Shown: positions 34,001-42,846, numbered from the stretch's first letter. The stretch: DNA of 47,532 nt from Tannerellaceae bacterium (GCA_031269535.1 JAISZA010000129.1:1-47532); one strand, 5' to 3'. Translations and numbers: made by a program. Notes: generated by a model not told the origin, from the letters alone.

Positions 34001-35230
34001 TGGATTATTTTCTTCCGAAAGCGATTTATTTATCAAAACAGGGTTGGCGATAGCTCTTTTTAGAGGTTGAACATTCACCTGAACAAAGGCTTCATCTCCA
34101 TCTTCCAGCCGTGAACGGTTGTTTTCCCGACGGATTTCATTCGGTGTTATTGAACCTGTGTTGAACTGCTCTTTTAAATACGCTGCCTGTGCGGCTTTAT
34201 CCGCTCTCAAAAAAGCGTTCGTATTAAATTCAATCTTAACGCCGCCGCGCTCGGAAGGCAAAAACAACTTTCTTTGCAGTTCCAATTCAATCTTTGTGAG
34301 GATCGGGGCAATCGTATCCGTCAGGAAGGCAATCTGTGTAGCCTCGACAGTAGAATAACTGCTCTTTGTCAAGTCAAAGGCTTTAACCGGAGATACCGAA
34401 AAGAACCGGCAAATATCAATTACGTTGAACTGCCTCGATTCCAATAGCTGTGAATCTTTTGGACTGATAGTAATAGGCGTATACTTCATGTTAGCCTCCA
34501 GTATGGCAATCCCGTTCGGGCTCCCCGTCATTGGATTAACTCTTTTTGCCCAAGTTTTATACATCTGATCCTTTTGGTCTTCCGATAATCTTCCTTCATA
34601 GGAAAGGATGCCGGCCATACTCGCCCCTCCTTTAAAGAATCCGGACGCATGCGATTCGCTGTCCGTTGCTATCCCTAACGTCTGTCTCGCATGGGTAAGA
34701 GTAGATACGCCAATAATGCCGTCGTAAGAGAAATTTAAAACATGAATCATATCGCGCGGCTCTACGAGTTCTTTAAACCCCGTCACGCGGTATCTTTTTC
34801 TTGGGATTCCCTGCCGATCCCGTATCCACTCAATACCGACATAGCCGTCAGGGAGATATATAACCTGCAACGGATAGCCCCGTTCGTCCCTTTCAATGTA
34901 CGCGTATCCGTTTCCACGAAGCAGCATTGAGATGATCGTTGTTTTGAAGAATGTAAACCGCGTCATGCTTTCGTTCGGCTCTTCATTCATCAGAGAGTAT
35001 ACCGGATGCTCCATGTACGGGGTTTTAAATCCGCCGCTGTCTATCCTGTAAGTTTCCAGCGGCAACTGTGCAACGGCATCGCTGATAACATCTACACACC
35101 TGTATACCGTTGACAGCAGCATAGGCGTTGATGCGCTTCGTAAGGACACCCCGCTCCCTGTGCTTAGCGCCTGTATCGAACCGACCTCTTTTTTTGAGGG
35201 CTTTCTTATTTCATACCCGAATAGATTCAT
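33992..35230 (-). CDS. Portal protein (HK97 family)
   Basis: A 412-residue portal: STPMLLSTVYRCVDVISDAVA near the N-terminus, GNGYAYIERDERGYPLQVIYL, the conserved PRDMIHVLNFSYDGIIGVS, and near the C-terminus QFNTGSITPNEIRRENN with a late LEDGDEAFVQVN. This is the DNA entry vertex of the head. Intact; TerL upstream is separated only by the repeat-containing junction. Confidence 0.95.
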   Translation of the reverse strand: MNLFGYEIRKPSKKEVGSIQALSTGSGVSLRSASTPMLLSTVYRCVDVISDAVAQLPLETYRIDSGGFKTPYMEHPVYSLMNEEPNESMTRFTFFKTTIISMLLRGNGYAYIERDERGYPLQVIYLPDGYVGIEWIRDRQGIPRKRYRVTGFKELVEPRDMIHVLNFSYDGIIGVSTLTHARQTLGIATDSESHASGFFKGGASMAGILSYEGRLSEDQKDQMYKTWAKRVNPMTGSPNGIAILEANMKYTPITISPKDSQLLESRQFNVIDICRFFSVSPVKAFDLTKSSYSTVEATQIAFLTDTIAPILTKIELELQRKLFLPSERGGVKIEFNTNAFLRADKAAQAAYLKEQFNTGSITPNEIRRENNRSRLEDGDEAFVQVNVQPLKRAIANPVLINKSLSEENNPKV

Positions 35231-35243
35231 ATTTCAATAGCCT

Positions 35244-35278
35244 TTATATATACTAACAGAAAAAGTGTATTACACTTT
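35244..35278. repeat. 35-bp repeat at TerL/portal junction, copy 2
   Basis: Exact copy of 33966-34000. It overlaps the terL stop codon and ends 14 bases from the portal start. Confidence 0.9.
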
Positions 35279-36899
35279 AATAAAATGTTCCGTATCGGGG
35301 GGCGTCAAGATATGTACTTAACGCCATGAGTGCGGCAATAACGCCGTCGATTTTCTTTTCCTCAAACTGTTTAGAGGGTTTTATATTCCCGTTCCGGTCG
35401 CGAGCCATAACCACATTACGGAAACAGTGCCGGTTAATCAGGTTGTTGTCTATAACAGCCTTGCCGGATAAAATTAACCGCTCCATCTCTTTGGTTGGAC
35501 GGTTGAAATTGCCCGTAGATTGGGATACCGGAATCATTGGGAGGGATTTCTCCGTTGCGTTGATTACGAATTGAGCGGAGTTCCACGTGTCATATCCTAT
35601 TTTTTCCAGGCGTATAATTTTATCCGTGTTCATAAGATCATTAAGTATATAGTCATAGTCAGTCACATTACCTGGTGTTATCGTGATTAATCCCTGCCTT
35701 CTCCATTCACCATACATGATTCTGAATCTTTTTTCCGTCAAAGCCGCTTCCGGTAGATAATAATTGATTTTGAAATAAAGTTTATCATCTGTCGGAACCA
35801 TATAGGCGACGCTCGTCAAGTCGCTTGTGCTTGCCAGGTCGACGCCGGCATAACACGGGTATTCCCTTAACGCCGACAATTCAACATCGGAGCTGGCTTC
35901 AAGTATATAATGTTCCGGTATCCAAACCGTTTCGGAATCACACCAAAGATTGAAGTTTTTGGTTTTGATGCTTACCTCTTCGGATGGTGAATTAGTCGCC
36001 TCCTTGACCTGCGTTTCAAGGTATTGAGGCTTGACGGTTATGCCTAAATTGGGATTGCTTTTAATCCAATTCTTTTTATCCGTCCAATCGTCGCCCTCGT
36101 CAAGGGTGTATATTGCGGCAAATAATTCATCATCCTGTTTCAGTCCCTGTAAAACCTCTGTACAAACCTTCCTGTATTCGTAGCACGATCCCAGTTTATC
36201 AAAACCCGCCGTAGTGATAATTACGCCTATGGGATTGTCGCGCATACCCTGCGAGGATTGCAGCACATCTTTCAGCGCCGTATTCTTGGCGGCATGATAT
36301 TCATCAATCAGGTACATGGACGCGTTAAACCCGTCGAGTTTTGAATCGTCTGCGGCAAAGACTTGGAGAACACTCAACATCTTATCATACTTTACCTTGT
36401 CTCTGTACGGAAACAGATATTTCCCTTTTGGATCAATCCCTTTGGCAAACCGTGAACAGAACTTGAAAGCAATTTTAGCCTGTTCTTTTGAGTTCGCGGC
36501 AAGATCGACTTCTGCATCCATTTCACCGTCTGCAATAAGATGGTACAATGAAAGCCCGGCGGCAAACGCCGTCTTTCCGTTTTTTCTCGCTATCTCGATA
36601 TAAACATACTTTACAAGGCGGTCGTTGCTGGCTTTTCCGTAAAAGCCATAGATTGAAGCTATGATAAATTGTTGCCAGGGTTGCAAGATAAAAGGCTTGC
36701 CTGCGTGTCGGCCTGTGAAGTGTTTCAGTATTGAAAAGAAGTCAATGACACGATCTACTTTTTCCTCCCTGAACTCGTACCGGTCATCTTCTATCAGATT
36801 AAAGAAACGTTCTGCGGCAAGCTTTATATACTTGCCGCAGACGACCTTTCCACCAACAACGTTTTGGGCATATTTATAATACTCCTTAGTCCGCATCAA
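35277..36899 (-). CDS. Terminase large subunit
   Basis: A 540-residue packaging motor. The ATPase has a Walker A-like YIEIARKNGKTAFAAGL (near residue 115) and Walker B ASMYLIDEYHAAKNTAL (near residue 200). The nuclease domain shows CYAGVDLASTSDLTSVAYM and the late KKIDGVIAALMALSTYL aspartate. This is the HK97/Terminase_1 family typical of cos phages. Overlaps TerS by 4 bases. Intact. Confidence 0.95.
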   Translation of the reverse strand: MMRTKEYYKYAQNVVGGKVVCGKYIKLAAERFFNLIEDDRYEFREEKVDRVIDFFSILKHFTGRHAGKPFILQPWQQFIIASIYGFYGKASNDRLVKYVYIEIARKNGKTAFAAGLSLYHLIADGEMDAEVDLAANSKEQAKIAFKFCSRFAKGIDPKGKYLFPYRDKVKYDKMLSVLQVFAADDSKLDGFNASMYLIDEYHAAKNTALKDVLQSSQGMRDNPIGVIITTAGFDKLGSCYEYRKVCTEVLQGLKQDDELFAAIYTLDEGDDWTDKKNWIKSNPNLGITVKPQYLETQVKEATNSPSEEVSIKTKNFNLWCDSETVWIPEHYILEASSDVELSALREYPCYAGVDLASTSDLTSVAYMVPTDDKLYFKINYYLPEAALTEKRFRIMYGEWRRQGLITITPGNVTDYDYILNDLMNTDKIIRLEKIGYDTWNSAQFVINATEKSLPMIPVSQSTGNFNRPTKEMERLILSGKAVIDNNLINRHCFRNVVMARDRNGNIKPSKQFEEKKIDGVIAALMALSTYLDAPRYGTFY

Positions 36900-37294
36900 C
36901 GCGTTTCTTTCTTGTCCTTTATAAACATGTCGAGCGGAGAATCCTCGTCTGCCGGCTGCATGGATTTAATCTGTCCCCGGCTTTTCGTTGTCAGTCCGTA
37001 CTCTTTGGCGATTTCGAGGTATTGGCTCCAGTTCTCCCGAAGCAGATTGGTTTCCGGGCGCTTGACAACCTCGCCTTTTAGATTGGTCATCGTCATGCCT
37101 TTTTCTGATATGACATCAAGGCAGGACAGGCACATGTCGTAAGCGGTAGCCATCCTGTGCAGTTGTGGAATATCGGAATAGGTAAGTACGCCTGCCTCGT
37201 TCAGATGCCGGACGACGTTACAAATCGTCTTCCGTGCTTCCTTATGCTTGATATACTTGGGAAGCTTAAATGTTACTTTTTCATCGTTCATCAT
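36896..37294 (-). CDS. Terminase small subunit (P27 family)
   Basis: A 132-residue protein: FKLPKYIKHKEARKTICNVV, LNEAGVLTYSDIPQLHRMA, then PETNLLRENWSQYLEIAKEYGL. The phrase L...G.LT..D.P.L...A, then R..N.W....EYGL is the P27 small terminase signature. It binds the packaging site, expected in the gap upstream. Confidence 0.9.
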   Translation of the reverse strand: MMNDEKVTFKLPKYIKHKEARKTICNVVRHLNEAGVLTYSDIPQLHRMATAYDMCLSCLDVISEKGMTMTNLKGEVVKRPETNLLRENWSQYLEIAKEYGLTTKSRGQIKSMQPADEDSPLDMFIKDKKETR

Positions 37295-37650
37295 ACGCTT
37301 TTTATAATAAAACAGATAAAACGTAATACAAAACAGCCGGTTTTAACAGTTTGGCTTTTTTCAAAAAGTGCCGTGCGTGTAAAGAAGGGGGAGGGTGAGG
37401 TATGGAAGCCTACTTTCATTAAAATTTTACCCCATACCCCTCTACGTGTCCATAACTACCATTTTGTTGTACCTGTGCGATACATAACATTCATTTCCAT
37501 CATCATTATTTGTCATTCTGTTATCTTTTCAATTCAGATTCGACTAAACAATAAAGCCCCGCCTTTCAGTAGAACTTTATTAAAGCGCTCCTGACATCAC
37601 GTCTGTAACACTTTATACAAAATGAAAAAATAGAAGTGAATGTTAGTAGC
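37295..37650. other. Gene-free stretch between HNH and TerS; candidate cos region
   Basis: A 356-base gap in an otherwise tightly packed phage block. On both strands only short non-homologous frames are seen. HNH nuclease, a gap, TerS, TerL is the arrangement of cos-packaging phages, where the cohesive end site lies in or near this gap. No inverted repeat long enough to name the nick positions was found. Confidence 0.45.
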
Positions 37651-37953
37651 TTATTTCCCGTTATGTATTTTTTGATGACACTCCTTGCATAGGCTCATTA
37701 GGTTATCATAATCATACGCCAACTGTTTTCTTTGTAGCGGGTCTTCCGTGCTCATGAATGATATGATATGATGAATGTCTTCCGTTGGTGATACTCTGTC
37801 TTTTTCAAGGCATTTCTCACACAAGGGATTGTTGATCATCTTCCATTCGCGTAGCTTCTGCCATCGTGTTGAACTGTATATCTCCCTTCTTTCTTTCCGG
37901 CGCAGGGTATCATCCTTTCTTTGAGGCTTCTTTGGTTTGTAGATAGTTGGCAT
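37651..37953 (-). CDS. HNH endonuclease (packaging-associated)
   Basis: A 100-residue HNH protein: YSSTRWQKLREWKMINNPLCEKC, with EDIHHIISFM and SLCKECHQKIHNGK, giving the CxxC...HH...C..C..H metal and catalytic pattern. Phage HNH proteins next to TerS assist cos cleavage. ATG 37953 (MPTIYKPKKPQ) is preferred; a start at 37965 is possible and overlaps the upstream gene more. Confidence 0.9.
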   Translation of the reverse strand: MPTIYKPKKPQRKDDTLRRKERREIYSSTRWQKLREWKMINNPLCEKCLEKDRVSPTEDIHHIISFMSTEDPLQRKQLAYDYDNLMSLCKECHQKIHNGK

Positions 37954-38236
37954 AAGAGATTTCATTTAACTGTTTTGCTTCCTGTACGGCTCTAAATTCT
38001 ATCAGCTTAAAACGATATTGAAAGTGTTTGATGAAAGCCTCGACGTCTACATGTTTCAGCGCGTCGGGGTCGTGTATAACATACATGATTGTTTCAGAGA
38101 ATATATCCTCTATCGTGAGTGAACCGTAGTTCCTACACTTTGAAACATCACATACTTCATACAACCTGTCATAGTGCCGTGCTATCATCACGGCAATTTC
38201 CGGGTAGTCCTTTCTTGTCTTTTTCTTTCTCCCCAT
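37910..38236 (-). CDS. Small phage protein of unknown function
   Basis: A 108-residue basic/helical protein (KDYPEIAVMIARHYDRLYEV, SLTIEDIFSETIMYVIHDPD, FQYRFKLIEFRAVQEAKQL). The SLTIEDIFSETIMYV phrase faintly recalls sigma-factor-like small phage regulators, but no family can be claimed. It overlaps the HNH start and the RHH stop, which shows dense phage packing. Confidence 0.6.
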   Translation of the reverse strand: MGRKKKTRKDYPEIAVMIARHYDRLYEVCDVSKCRNYGSLTIEDIFSETIMYVIHDPDALKHVDVEAFIKHFQYRFKLIEFRAVQEAKQLNEISYANYLQTKEASKKG

Positions 38237-38396
38237 TTACATTCGTCTTAAATCGCCCTGCTTTATCCAACCACGCATCTATATTGCGCATTACCATACT
38301 ACGGACAATGACAGACATGCTACTTCCTGTTTTCTCGGACAACTCTTTTAGCAGCATCCATGTTCGTTCATCAAAACGTACTGACGTTATTTTCAT
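38169..38396 (-). CDS. Ribbon-helix-helix protein
   Basis: A 75-residue protein with the Arc/CopG fold at the N-terminus: strand KITSVRFDERTWMLLKELS, then KTGSSMSVIVRSMVMRNID as the helix pair, followed by a basic tail. Likely a DNA-binding regulator of phage genes. It overlaps the next gene by 68 bases, so either start could be shorter. Confidence 0.65.
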   Translation of the reverse strand: MKITSVRFDERTWMLLKELSEKTGSSMSVIVRSMVMRNIDAWLDKAGRFKTNVNGEKEKDKKGLPGNCRDDSTAL

Positions 38397-38491
38397 ATCC
38401 TGTTTTCATTTCATGACTTAAATACTCCCTGCAATAAAACCCCCGCCTCGCCTGATACCCCCTGAAGATTGCGCGGGTAAAAACAGACCAT

Positions 38492-39100
38492 TTAGTTATC
38501 TTGTAAATCCCTCACGCAACGGACTGAGAAACCATAAGCAAGATTGTTGTCGTCCGTCGGGTTCACGCTCGTCGAGCTGAAGGCCATGCGGAAACCATTG
38601 GCGCCTGTAACCGCACTACTCCACGGCTGACCGACAGAACCCGTGCCGTAGAACGCACCGGACGTAGTGAGACGGTAGCCCGCAGCAGGAAAGAACACAT
38701 CCACGGTACCACCCTCAACCCTATCGAAGGTAAACCACATACCTTTTTTATCATCGTCCCAACCGCGTGGAAGGCAAGCAATAAACTCACATTCTTCACG
38801 TGTCAATGGCCATTTCCCCTGCTTCTTAGCAGCCAATTGAGCATGATCAAAAGTGAAGTGATGCTCACCATTACCGGATTCATAATTACCTTCATAGTCA
38901 CGCTTTGCGAGTTCGTCATCTTTCAGGTTTTCAAGGTCTAACCAAACAGGCTTACCATTGATGAGCACATATACCGGCCCGGATTTTGCTTCTTTCCTCC
39001 TCAATTCATAGCGTGTAACAAGAATAATGATGATAAGAGAAAGTGAAACGAAAAGCATTACCGCAGCAATTGCAGGAATAAGTTTAAAAATTGCATCCAT
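38492..39100 (-). CDS. Membrane-anchored lectin-like (TIGR02145/CLec-type) protein, DGR-target-like
   Basis: A 202-residue protein. Residues 7-29 are one membrane segment (IPAIAAVMLFVSLSLIIIIL), followed by a charged linker with a Q/E-rich repeat. The C-terminal ~100 residues read LTREECEFIACLPRGWDD, VDVFFPAAGYRLTTSG, GQPWSSAVTGANGFRMAF and end AYGFSVRCVRDLQDN. GYR..., WSS, G-F-R, N-L-A-Y-G-F-S-V-R-C-V-R-D is the C-type-lectin-like fold of Bacteroidales FISUMP-type and diversity-generating retroelement target proteins. The variable-like stretch SSTSVNPTDDNNLAYG has several NNC codons. No reverse transcriptase is in the window. Role likely display or binding; it could also be a plain lectin. 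Confidence 0.65.
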   Translation of the reverse strand: MDAIFKLIPAIAAVMLFVSLSLIIIILVTRYELRRKEAKSGPVYVLINGKPVWLDLENLKDDELAKRDYEGNYESGNGEHHFTFDHAQLAAKKQGKWPLTREECEFIACLPRGWDDDKKGMWFTFDRVEGGTVDVFFPAAGYRLTTSGAFYGTGSVGQPWSSAVTGANGFRMAFSSTSVNPTDDNNLAYGFSVRCVRDLQDN

Positions 39101-39118
39101 AATCGTAATTATTTTTAT

Positions 39119-39718
39119 CTATAAAATGTTTTGTTTATAATCCGGTACAGATGAAACAGTCGTTTTGTCTCCTGTTTTATCAATCGTCACGGATTTCCCG
39201 GCTGCCGAGATAGTGACTACATCTCCTTTTGAAATAGATTCTACTAACTTCCTTGCGGCGCTATCAGTCTTTGATTCATGCCGTTCGTCTGAATATACAA
39301 ACACATCCAGGATAGCGGTTTCCGTTACCGAACCGATCTGATAATCGGCCATTGTACACTTCATGCCCTCGTCGAGCTTCTTTACGGCATCGCGCAGGTC
39401 GGCAGCCTGAACGAGCATGTAGGCAGAAGTCATTTTCTCACATCCGCTTTTCTCATCCAGCGAGATAAATCCAACTTTACATTTAAACCAACGGTCGGCA
39501 GATTCTTTATCACTGGGAAACACCTTGGCGTAATTCGTGCGTTTGATGTCCCATACAATAAACTCTCCTACGGAATGGTCAAACATTTCATAAATAATCC
39601 TCGCCTCCGCTTCAGTGAAGCTCACCGCGTCAACCACATACTTCTCGGAAACGTTCTTATTGATTCCGTTTTCCATCACTTTATTGTACTTCAAAGTACA
39701 TTCAAACCAACTTTTCAT
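39119..39718 (-). CDS. DUF4494 protein
   Basis: A 199-residue protein whose first 160 residues are the DUF4494 fold: KSWFECTLKYNKVMENG, YVVDAVSFTEAEARIIYEM, ADRWFKCKVGFISLDEKSG, AADLRDAVKKLDEGMKCTM. Common in Bacteroidales chromosomes and phages, function unknown; its place between the lectin-like and DnaB genes suggests a phage DNA-metabolism role. The tail (residues 165-199) is unrelated low-complexity sequence. Confidence 0.85.
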   Translation of the reverse strand: MKSWFECTLKYNKVMENGINKNVSEKYVVDAVSFTEAEARIIYEMFDHSVGEFIVWDIKRTNYAKVFPSDKESADRWFKCKVGFISLDEKSGCEKMTSAYMLVQAADLRDAVKKLDEGMKCTMADYQIGSVTETAILDVFVYSDERHESKTDSAARKLVESISKGDVVTISAAGKSVTIDKTGDKTTVSSVPDYKQNIL

Positions 39719-39765
39719 GACTATTTTTTTTTAAATGATTAAATAATTATTATTTCTCGGCAGAC

Positions 39766-41139
39766 TTAGAAAGGATTCCTGTCATCCGCCTGTGGGATAT
39801 ACTTCACATCTCCCAATTCATAGAACCTCGTTGTCGTTGAATCAAACCCAACAATGAACTTGATCAACCCGACATTCCTTCCCTTAGCTATGTCAATCAT
39901 CGCAGTGCCGTTTGTGGACACATCCTTGAACCCAGCCGGATAGTTTAAATTATACACTTCCGGTCGATACAGCAGGACGATGATGTCGGCGGCCTCACCT
40001 ATTTGTCCGCTATTCCGCAGCCGTCCGAGTGTGGGTACATGGGAGTTGTCATCCCGCCGCAATTGAGACAAAGCGATAATCCAGATACCGAGATCTTTAG
40101 CGAGATTCTTTAGGCGCCTGGCTACTTCTCCCATTTGTTGCTCGACGTTTGAACCTTTCATGTTTACGCTAAGTATCTGTATGTAGTCAATTACAGCCCC
40201 CTTCACGCCTTTTTTGGCGACCATTACACGAATTGAGGATATGATCACGTCAATACTCGAAGTGCTTTTATCGTCGAAGTAAACGGGCATTTCGGTTAGT
40301 TTTCGCAGTGACGTATCGAAGATCTTGAGTTCTTCCGCATTTAACTGCCCGTACAGGTATTTGTTTGAAGAAATACCCGTTTCACAGGCCGTCATCCTTG
40401 CAAACAGTTCAACCGCCGTCATCTCCATTGAATAGAAGGCTATCGGATGCCCGCATTTGGCGGCGCTCATTATCATCGACGTTGCTAAAGAGGTTTTCCC
40501 CTGTGATGTTTCTGCGGCGATGATTATAAGGTTTCCCTTTTGAAATCCTCCCGTTTTTTCATCAAATTGACTGAACCCCGTCGGTGATCCGGTCAATTGA
40601 CGTTCTCCGGACAGGTTTTTCTTTATGTGATCGTTATACAGGGATAAGGCAAGATCCTTCGTGTCCAGGATAGCGTTTGAAGGTATCGTAAAAACTTCGG
40701 AAAGCTCTTTTCCAGCCTCCTCTACCGAATCATAAATATCAAAAGTCATATCCTTTGAAAACTTGACCATCTTTTGCCCAATCAGATAAGCCCGGTTACG
40801 CGACCTGAAATCATTCAGAAGCATAGCGTTGCGATAGTAGTTTGGGGAGCTGCAATTCAACAGGGCGGTCAAATTGTACGGGACTGTATTTTTCCACTTG
40901 CCAAGCCTCTGCATCTCGGCATTTACGATAAGCGTATCGACCGGATCGCCCTTATCGACCAAAGAGTGGATTGCCTCAAATACATCCCTGTGAAAGTCGG
41001 TAGAAAAACACTCACCGGAAAGGAACTCGTTTATCTCGTCGAACGCCTTCCTGTAAGACATGAGAGAGCCTAATACGTTCCTCTCGACCTCTTCATCGAA
41101 CACTACGCTGACATAGGCGGGTATATCTTTCTTTTCCAT
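39766..41139 (-). CDS. Replicative DNA helicase (DnaB-like)
   Basis: A 457-residue hexameric helicase. N-terminal helical domain (VERNVLGSLMSYRKAFDEI, FHRDVFEAIHSLVDKGDPV), then the RecA core with Walker A IIAAETSQGKTSLATSM (near residue 210), PIAFYSMEMTAVELFARM, Walker B KGVKGAVIDYIQILSV and DIIVLLYRPEVYNL. Phage replication enzyme, intact. Confidence 0.95.
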   Translation of the reverse strand: MEKKDIPAYVSVVFDEEVERNVLGSLMSYRKAFDEINEFLSGECFSTDFHRDVFEAIHSLVDKGDPVDTLIVNAEMQRLGKWKNTVPYNLTALLNCSSPNYYRNAMLLNDFRSRNRAYLIGQKMVKFSKDMTFDIYDSVEEAGKELSEVFTIPSNAILDTKDLALSLYNDHIKKNLSGERQLTGSPTGFSQFDEKTGGFQKGNLIIIAAETSQGKTSLATSMIMSAAKCGHPIAFYSMEMTAVELFARMTACETGISSNKYLYGQLNAEELKIFDTSLRKLTEMPVYFDDKSTSSIDVIISSIRVMVAKKGVKGAVIDYIQILSVNMKGSNVEQQMGEVARRLKNLAKDLGIWIIALSQLRRDDNSHVPTLGRLRNSGQIGEAADIIVLLYRPEVYNLNYPAGFKDVSTNGTAMIDIAKGRNVGLIKFIVGFDSTTTRFYELGDVKYIPQADDRNPF

Positions 41140-41315
41140 TCAATTTTTATTTTTTCATGTTTCTGTTTTTGAATTACCATTTTTAAAGCCCGTATTTCGA
41201 TTTTATTTCCTGAATTGATCTCGGTATCGCTCGTGGTGTGAAAATCGAAATTAGACCGGTTTCTGTGAGAAATAGAGGGCATAACAGCATATCCTGTTCG
41301 ACTTCTATCTCCCAT
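41103..41315 (-). CDS. Possible small phage protein between replication genes
   Basis: A 70-codon frame that exactly fills the 165-base gap between the Lin1244-like gene and dnaB, overlapping each slightly. The sequence is basic (KIEIRALKMVIQKQKHEKIK) without a family. It may be real, since the block is otherwise gap-free, or a chance frame. Confidence 0.3.
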   Translation of the reverse strand: MGDRSRTGYAVMPSISHRNRSNFDFHTTSDTEINSGNKIEIRALKMVIQKQKHEKIKIEWKRKIYPPMSA

Positions 41316-42093
41316 AATCCTTCTTTGCCCAGTTTAATACCGTCCGGTAGAGGTTAGTGTACTTCTTGCGCAGGTCTTTACGGTTCTCTATCTGCTCAAT
41401 GATACTCGCAATCTCCTGTCCAGTATAGTTCTCTTTGAGTTTAAGTAGCTCACTCTCACTGATTTGATGCGTAAAATTCTTGGGATTAGCGCAATACGGA
41501 GCGTGATCTTCAATCCATTCCATGAATTTCTGATACTCGGGCGAGGGTGAAGACGCGGAAGCGTCTTTCTTCATATCCCCGCTAGGGGATATTTCTTTAG
41601 TTTTAGTTTTAATATTATATTGCCTCTTTATTAGTGCTCCGGTTTCTGCAACATTAATCGGGGTTTCTGCAACATTAATAAAATTAACGCCTTCCGTTTT
41701 AGGCACATCAATAAGAAGATAATCGGACATAACATCAATCGACTTGTACCTTTTTGCCGCCTCAAAATATCTATTCTGGATACCTTTACTGGTTAAAATG
41801 CCAAACCTCTCAAAAATGCTCTTATCAAAGAATCCACGTTTGAGCAATTCATACACTACATCCTTCACGCAGGAATCCTGACATCCGTCACCGACGCCTT
41901 TTGCAAACAATAGCGCTGCATCATCATTAAATTCACAGTAGTACCCATTCCGGTAAATTTTGCACAGAAGCCGGATAGTTATAGCCTCTCCTTTTAATCC
42001 GAATCTCGCAGAGACGAATTGTACCTTTTCGTCCTGAAAGAAGTCGACATCAAAGGAAAAGTAATCTATACCCGATTTTTTTGGTCTCGCCAT
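41305..42093 (-). CDS. Replication initiator-like protein (Lin1244/DUF4373)
   Basis: A 262-residue protein. The N-terminal half is the Lin1244/Lin1753 winged-helix type: IDYFSFDVDFFQDEKVQFV, FGLKGEAITIRLLCKIYRN, KGVGDGCQDSCVKDVVYEL. A linker and a C-terminal helical part (FMEWIEDHAPYCANPKNF, LLKLKENYTGQEIASII) follow, like DnaD-type phage primosome proteins. Next to dnaB, so most likely it opens the phage origin or loads the helicase. Confidence 0.82.
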   Translation of the reverse strand: MARPKKSGIDYFSFDVDFFQDEKVQFVSARFGLKGEAITIRLLCKIYRNGYYCEFNDDAALLFAKGVGDGCQDSCVKDVVYELLKRGFFDKSIFERFGILTSKGIQNRYFEAAKRYKSIDVMSDYLLIDVPKTEGVNFINVAETPINVAETGALIKRQYNIKTKTKEISPSGDMKKDASASSPSPEYQKFMEWIEDHAPYCANPKNFTHQISESELLKLKENYTGQEIASIIEQIENRKDLRKKYTNLYRTVLNWAKKDYGR

Positions 42094-42125
42094 ATCACAT
42101 TATTTATATAACCTAAAGAAAACAT

Positions 42126-42419
42126 TTATCGCGCCCCTAAAAGCGACTCGGAGTAGAAACACTCACCATTTTCAGTGAAGGCAAATAATCCGAAGTCTTC
42201 GACAATAGACTTTACAATCGAAGCGTCCACTCGCAGGTCAAAAGCTATAATATTATAATCTTTGACACACTTGTAATCGGCGCTTTCCCGTAATTTTTCA
42301 ATAAGCATAAAGTAAACCCCGTATCCAGCTACCCCATGTTTCATGCGGACGGCAACCATTTTATTGTCATTGCGCGCGTTGCTGTCATGCGAGAAGTAGT
42401 ATACATCTTTTTCACTCAT
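42126..42419 (-). CDS. Second Lin1244/DUF4373-type protein
   Basis: A 97-residue protein consisting only of the Lin1244-type domain (VYYFSHDSNARNDNKMVAV, GVAGYGVYFMLIEKLRES, VDASIVKSIVEDFGLFAF). A stand-alone relative of the next gene, perhaps a duplicate kept as regulator or helper. Confidence 0.75.
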   Translation of the reverse strand: MSEKDVYYFSHDSNARNDNKMVAVRMKHGVAGYGVYFMLIEKLRESADYKCVKDYNIIAFDLRVDASIVKSIVEDFGLFAFTENGECFYSESLLGAR

Positions 42420-42466
42420 TGTTATGTTGAGTTTTTTAATGAATTACACTTTCTACATCATATTAC

Positions 42467-42661
42467 CTATCGCATCTTTAAAAGCTGGTATAGGGCATGA
42501 ATCATACAGAACAAGGGCGGACAGAAGGATATGCACATCAACCTGTCGACATCACGAGTTGTACTAAAAAATAGCAGTACTCCACACGAAAATGTTAGTA
42601 GTATGGCTGTTACAACCAGTATCAATAGTGTTTTCTTTATCACTTGTGGTTTTAGTTTCAT
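42467..42661 (-). CDS. Small membrane protein
   Basis: A 64-residue protein with two hydrophobic segments (TLLILVVTAILLTFSCGVLLFF; MCISFCPPLFCMIHALYQLL) joined by a short polar loop, and a basic start. No family recognised. A phage small membrane protein (exclusion or holin-like) is possible but unproved. Confidence 0.55.
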   Translation of the reverse strand: MKLKPQVIKKTLLILVVTAILLTFSCGVLLFFSTTRDVDRLMCISFCPPLFCMIHALYQLLKMR

Positions 42662-42717
42662 TTTAGTTATCCTTTATTGATTTTAATTATACTGTTTACC
42701 TTTATATATAATCTTCC

Positions 42718-42837
42718 CTAAGGAGGCTCTTTCCGCCTCTTTTTTACCTTCTCCTTTTTTGGGGGTTTCAGGTGCGGATATATCTCGTAGATAACCTCGC
42801 TGATATGCTGTAAGCCTCGTCTCTCGGTTTTATACAT
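42718..42837 (-). CDS. Very small basic ORF
   Basis: A 39-codon frame (MYKTERRGLQHISEVIYEIY, then a K/P-rich tail) that fills the gap between the coiled-coil gene and the small membrane protein. Too short to classify; the position in a dense block is the only support. Confidence 0.35.
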   Translation of the reverse strand: MYKTERRGLQHISEVIYEIYPHLKPPKKEKVKKRRKEPP

Positions 42838-42846
42838 AACAGAGTG

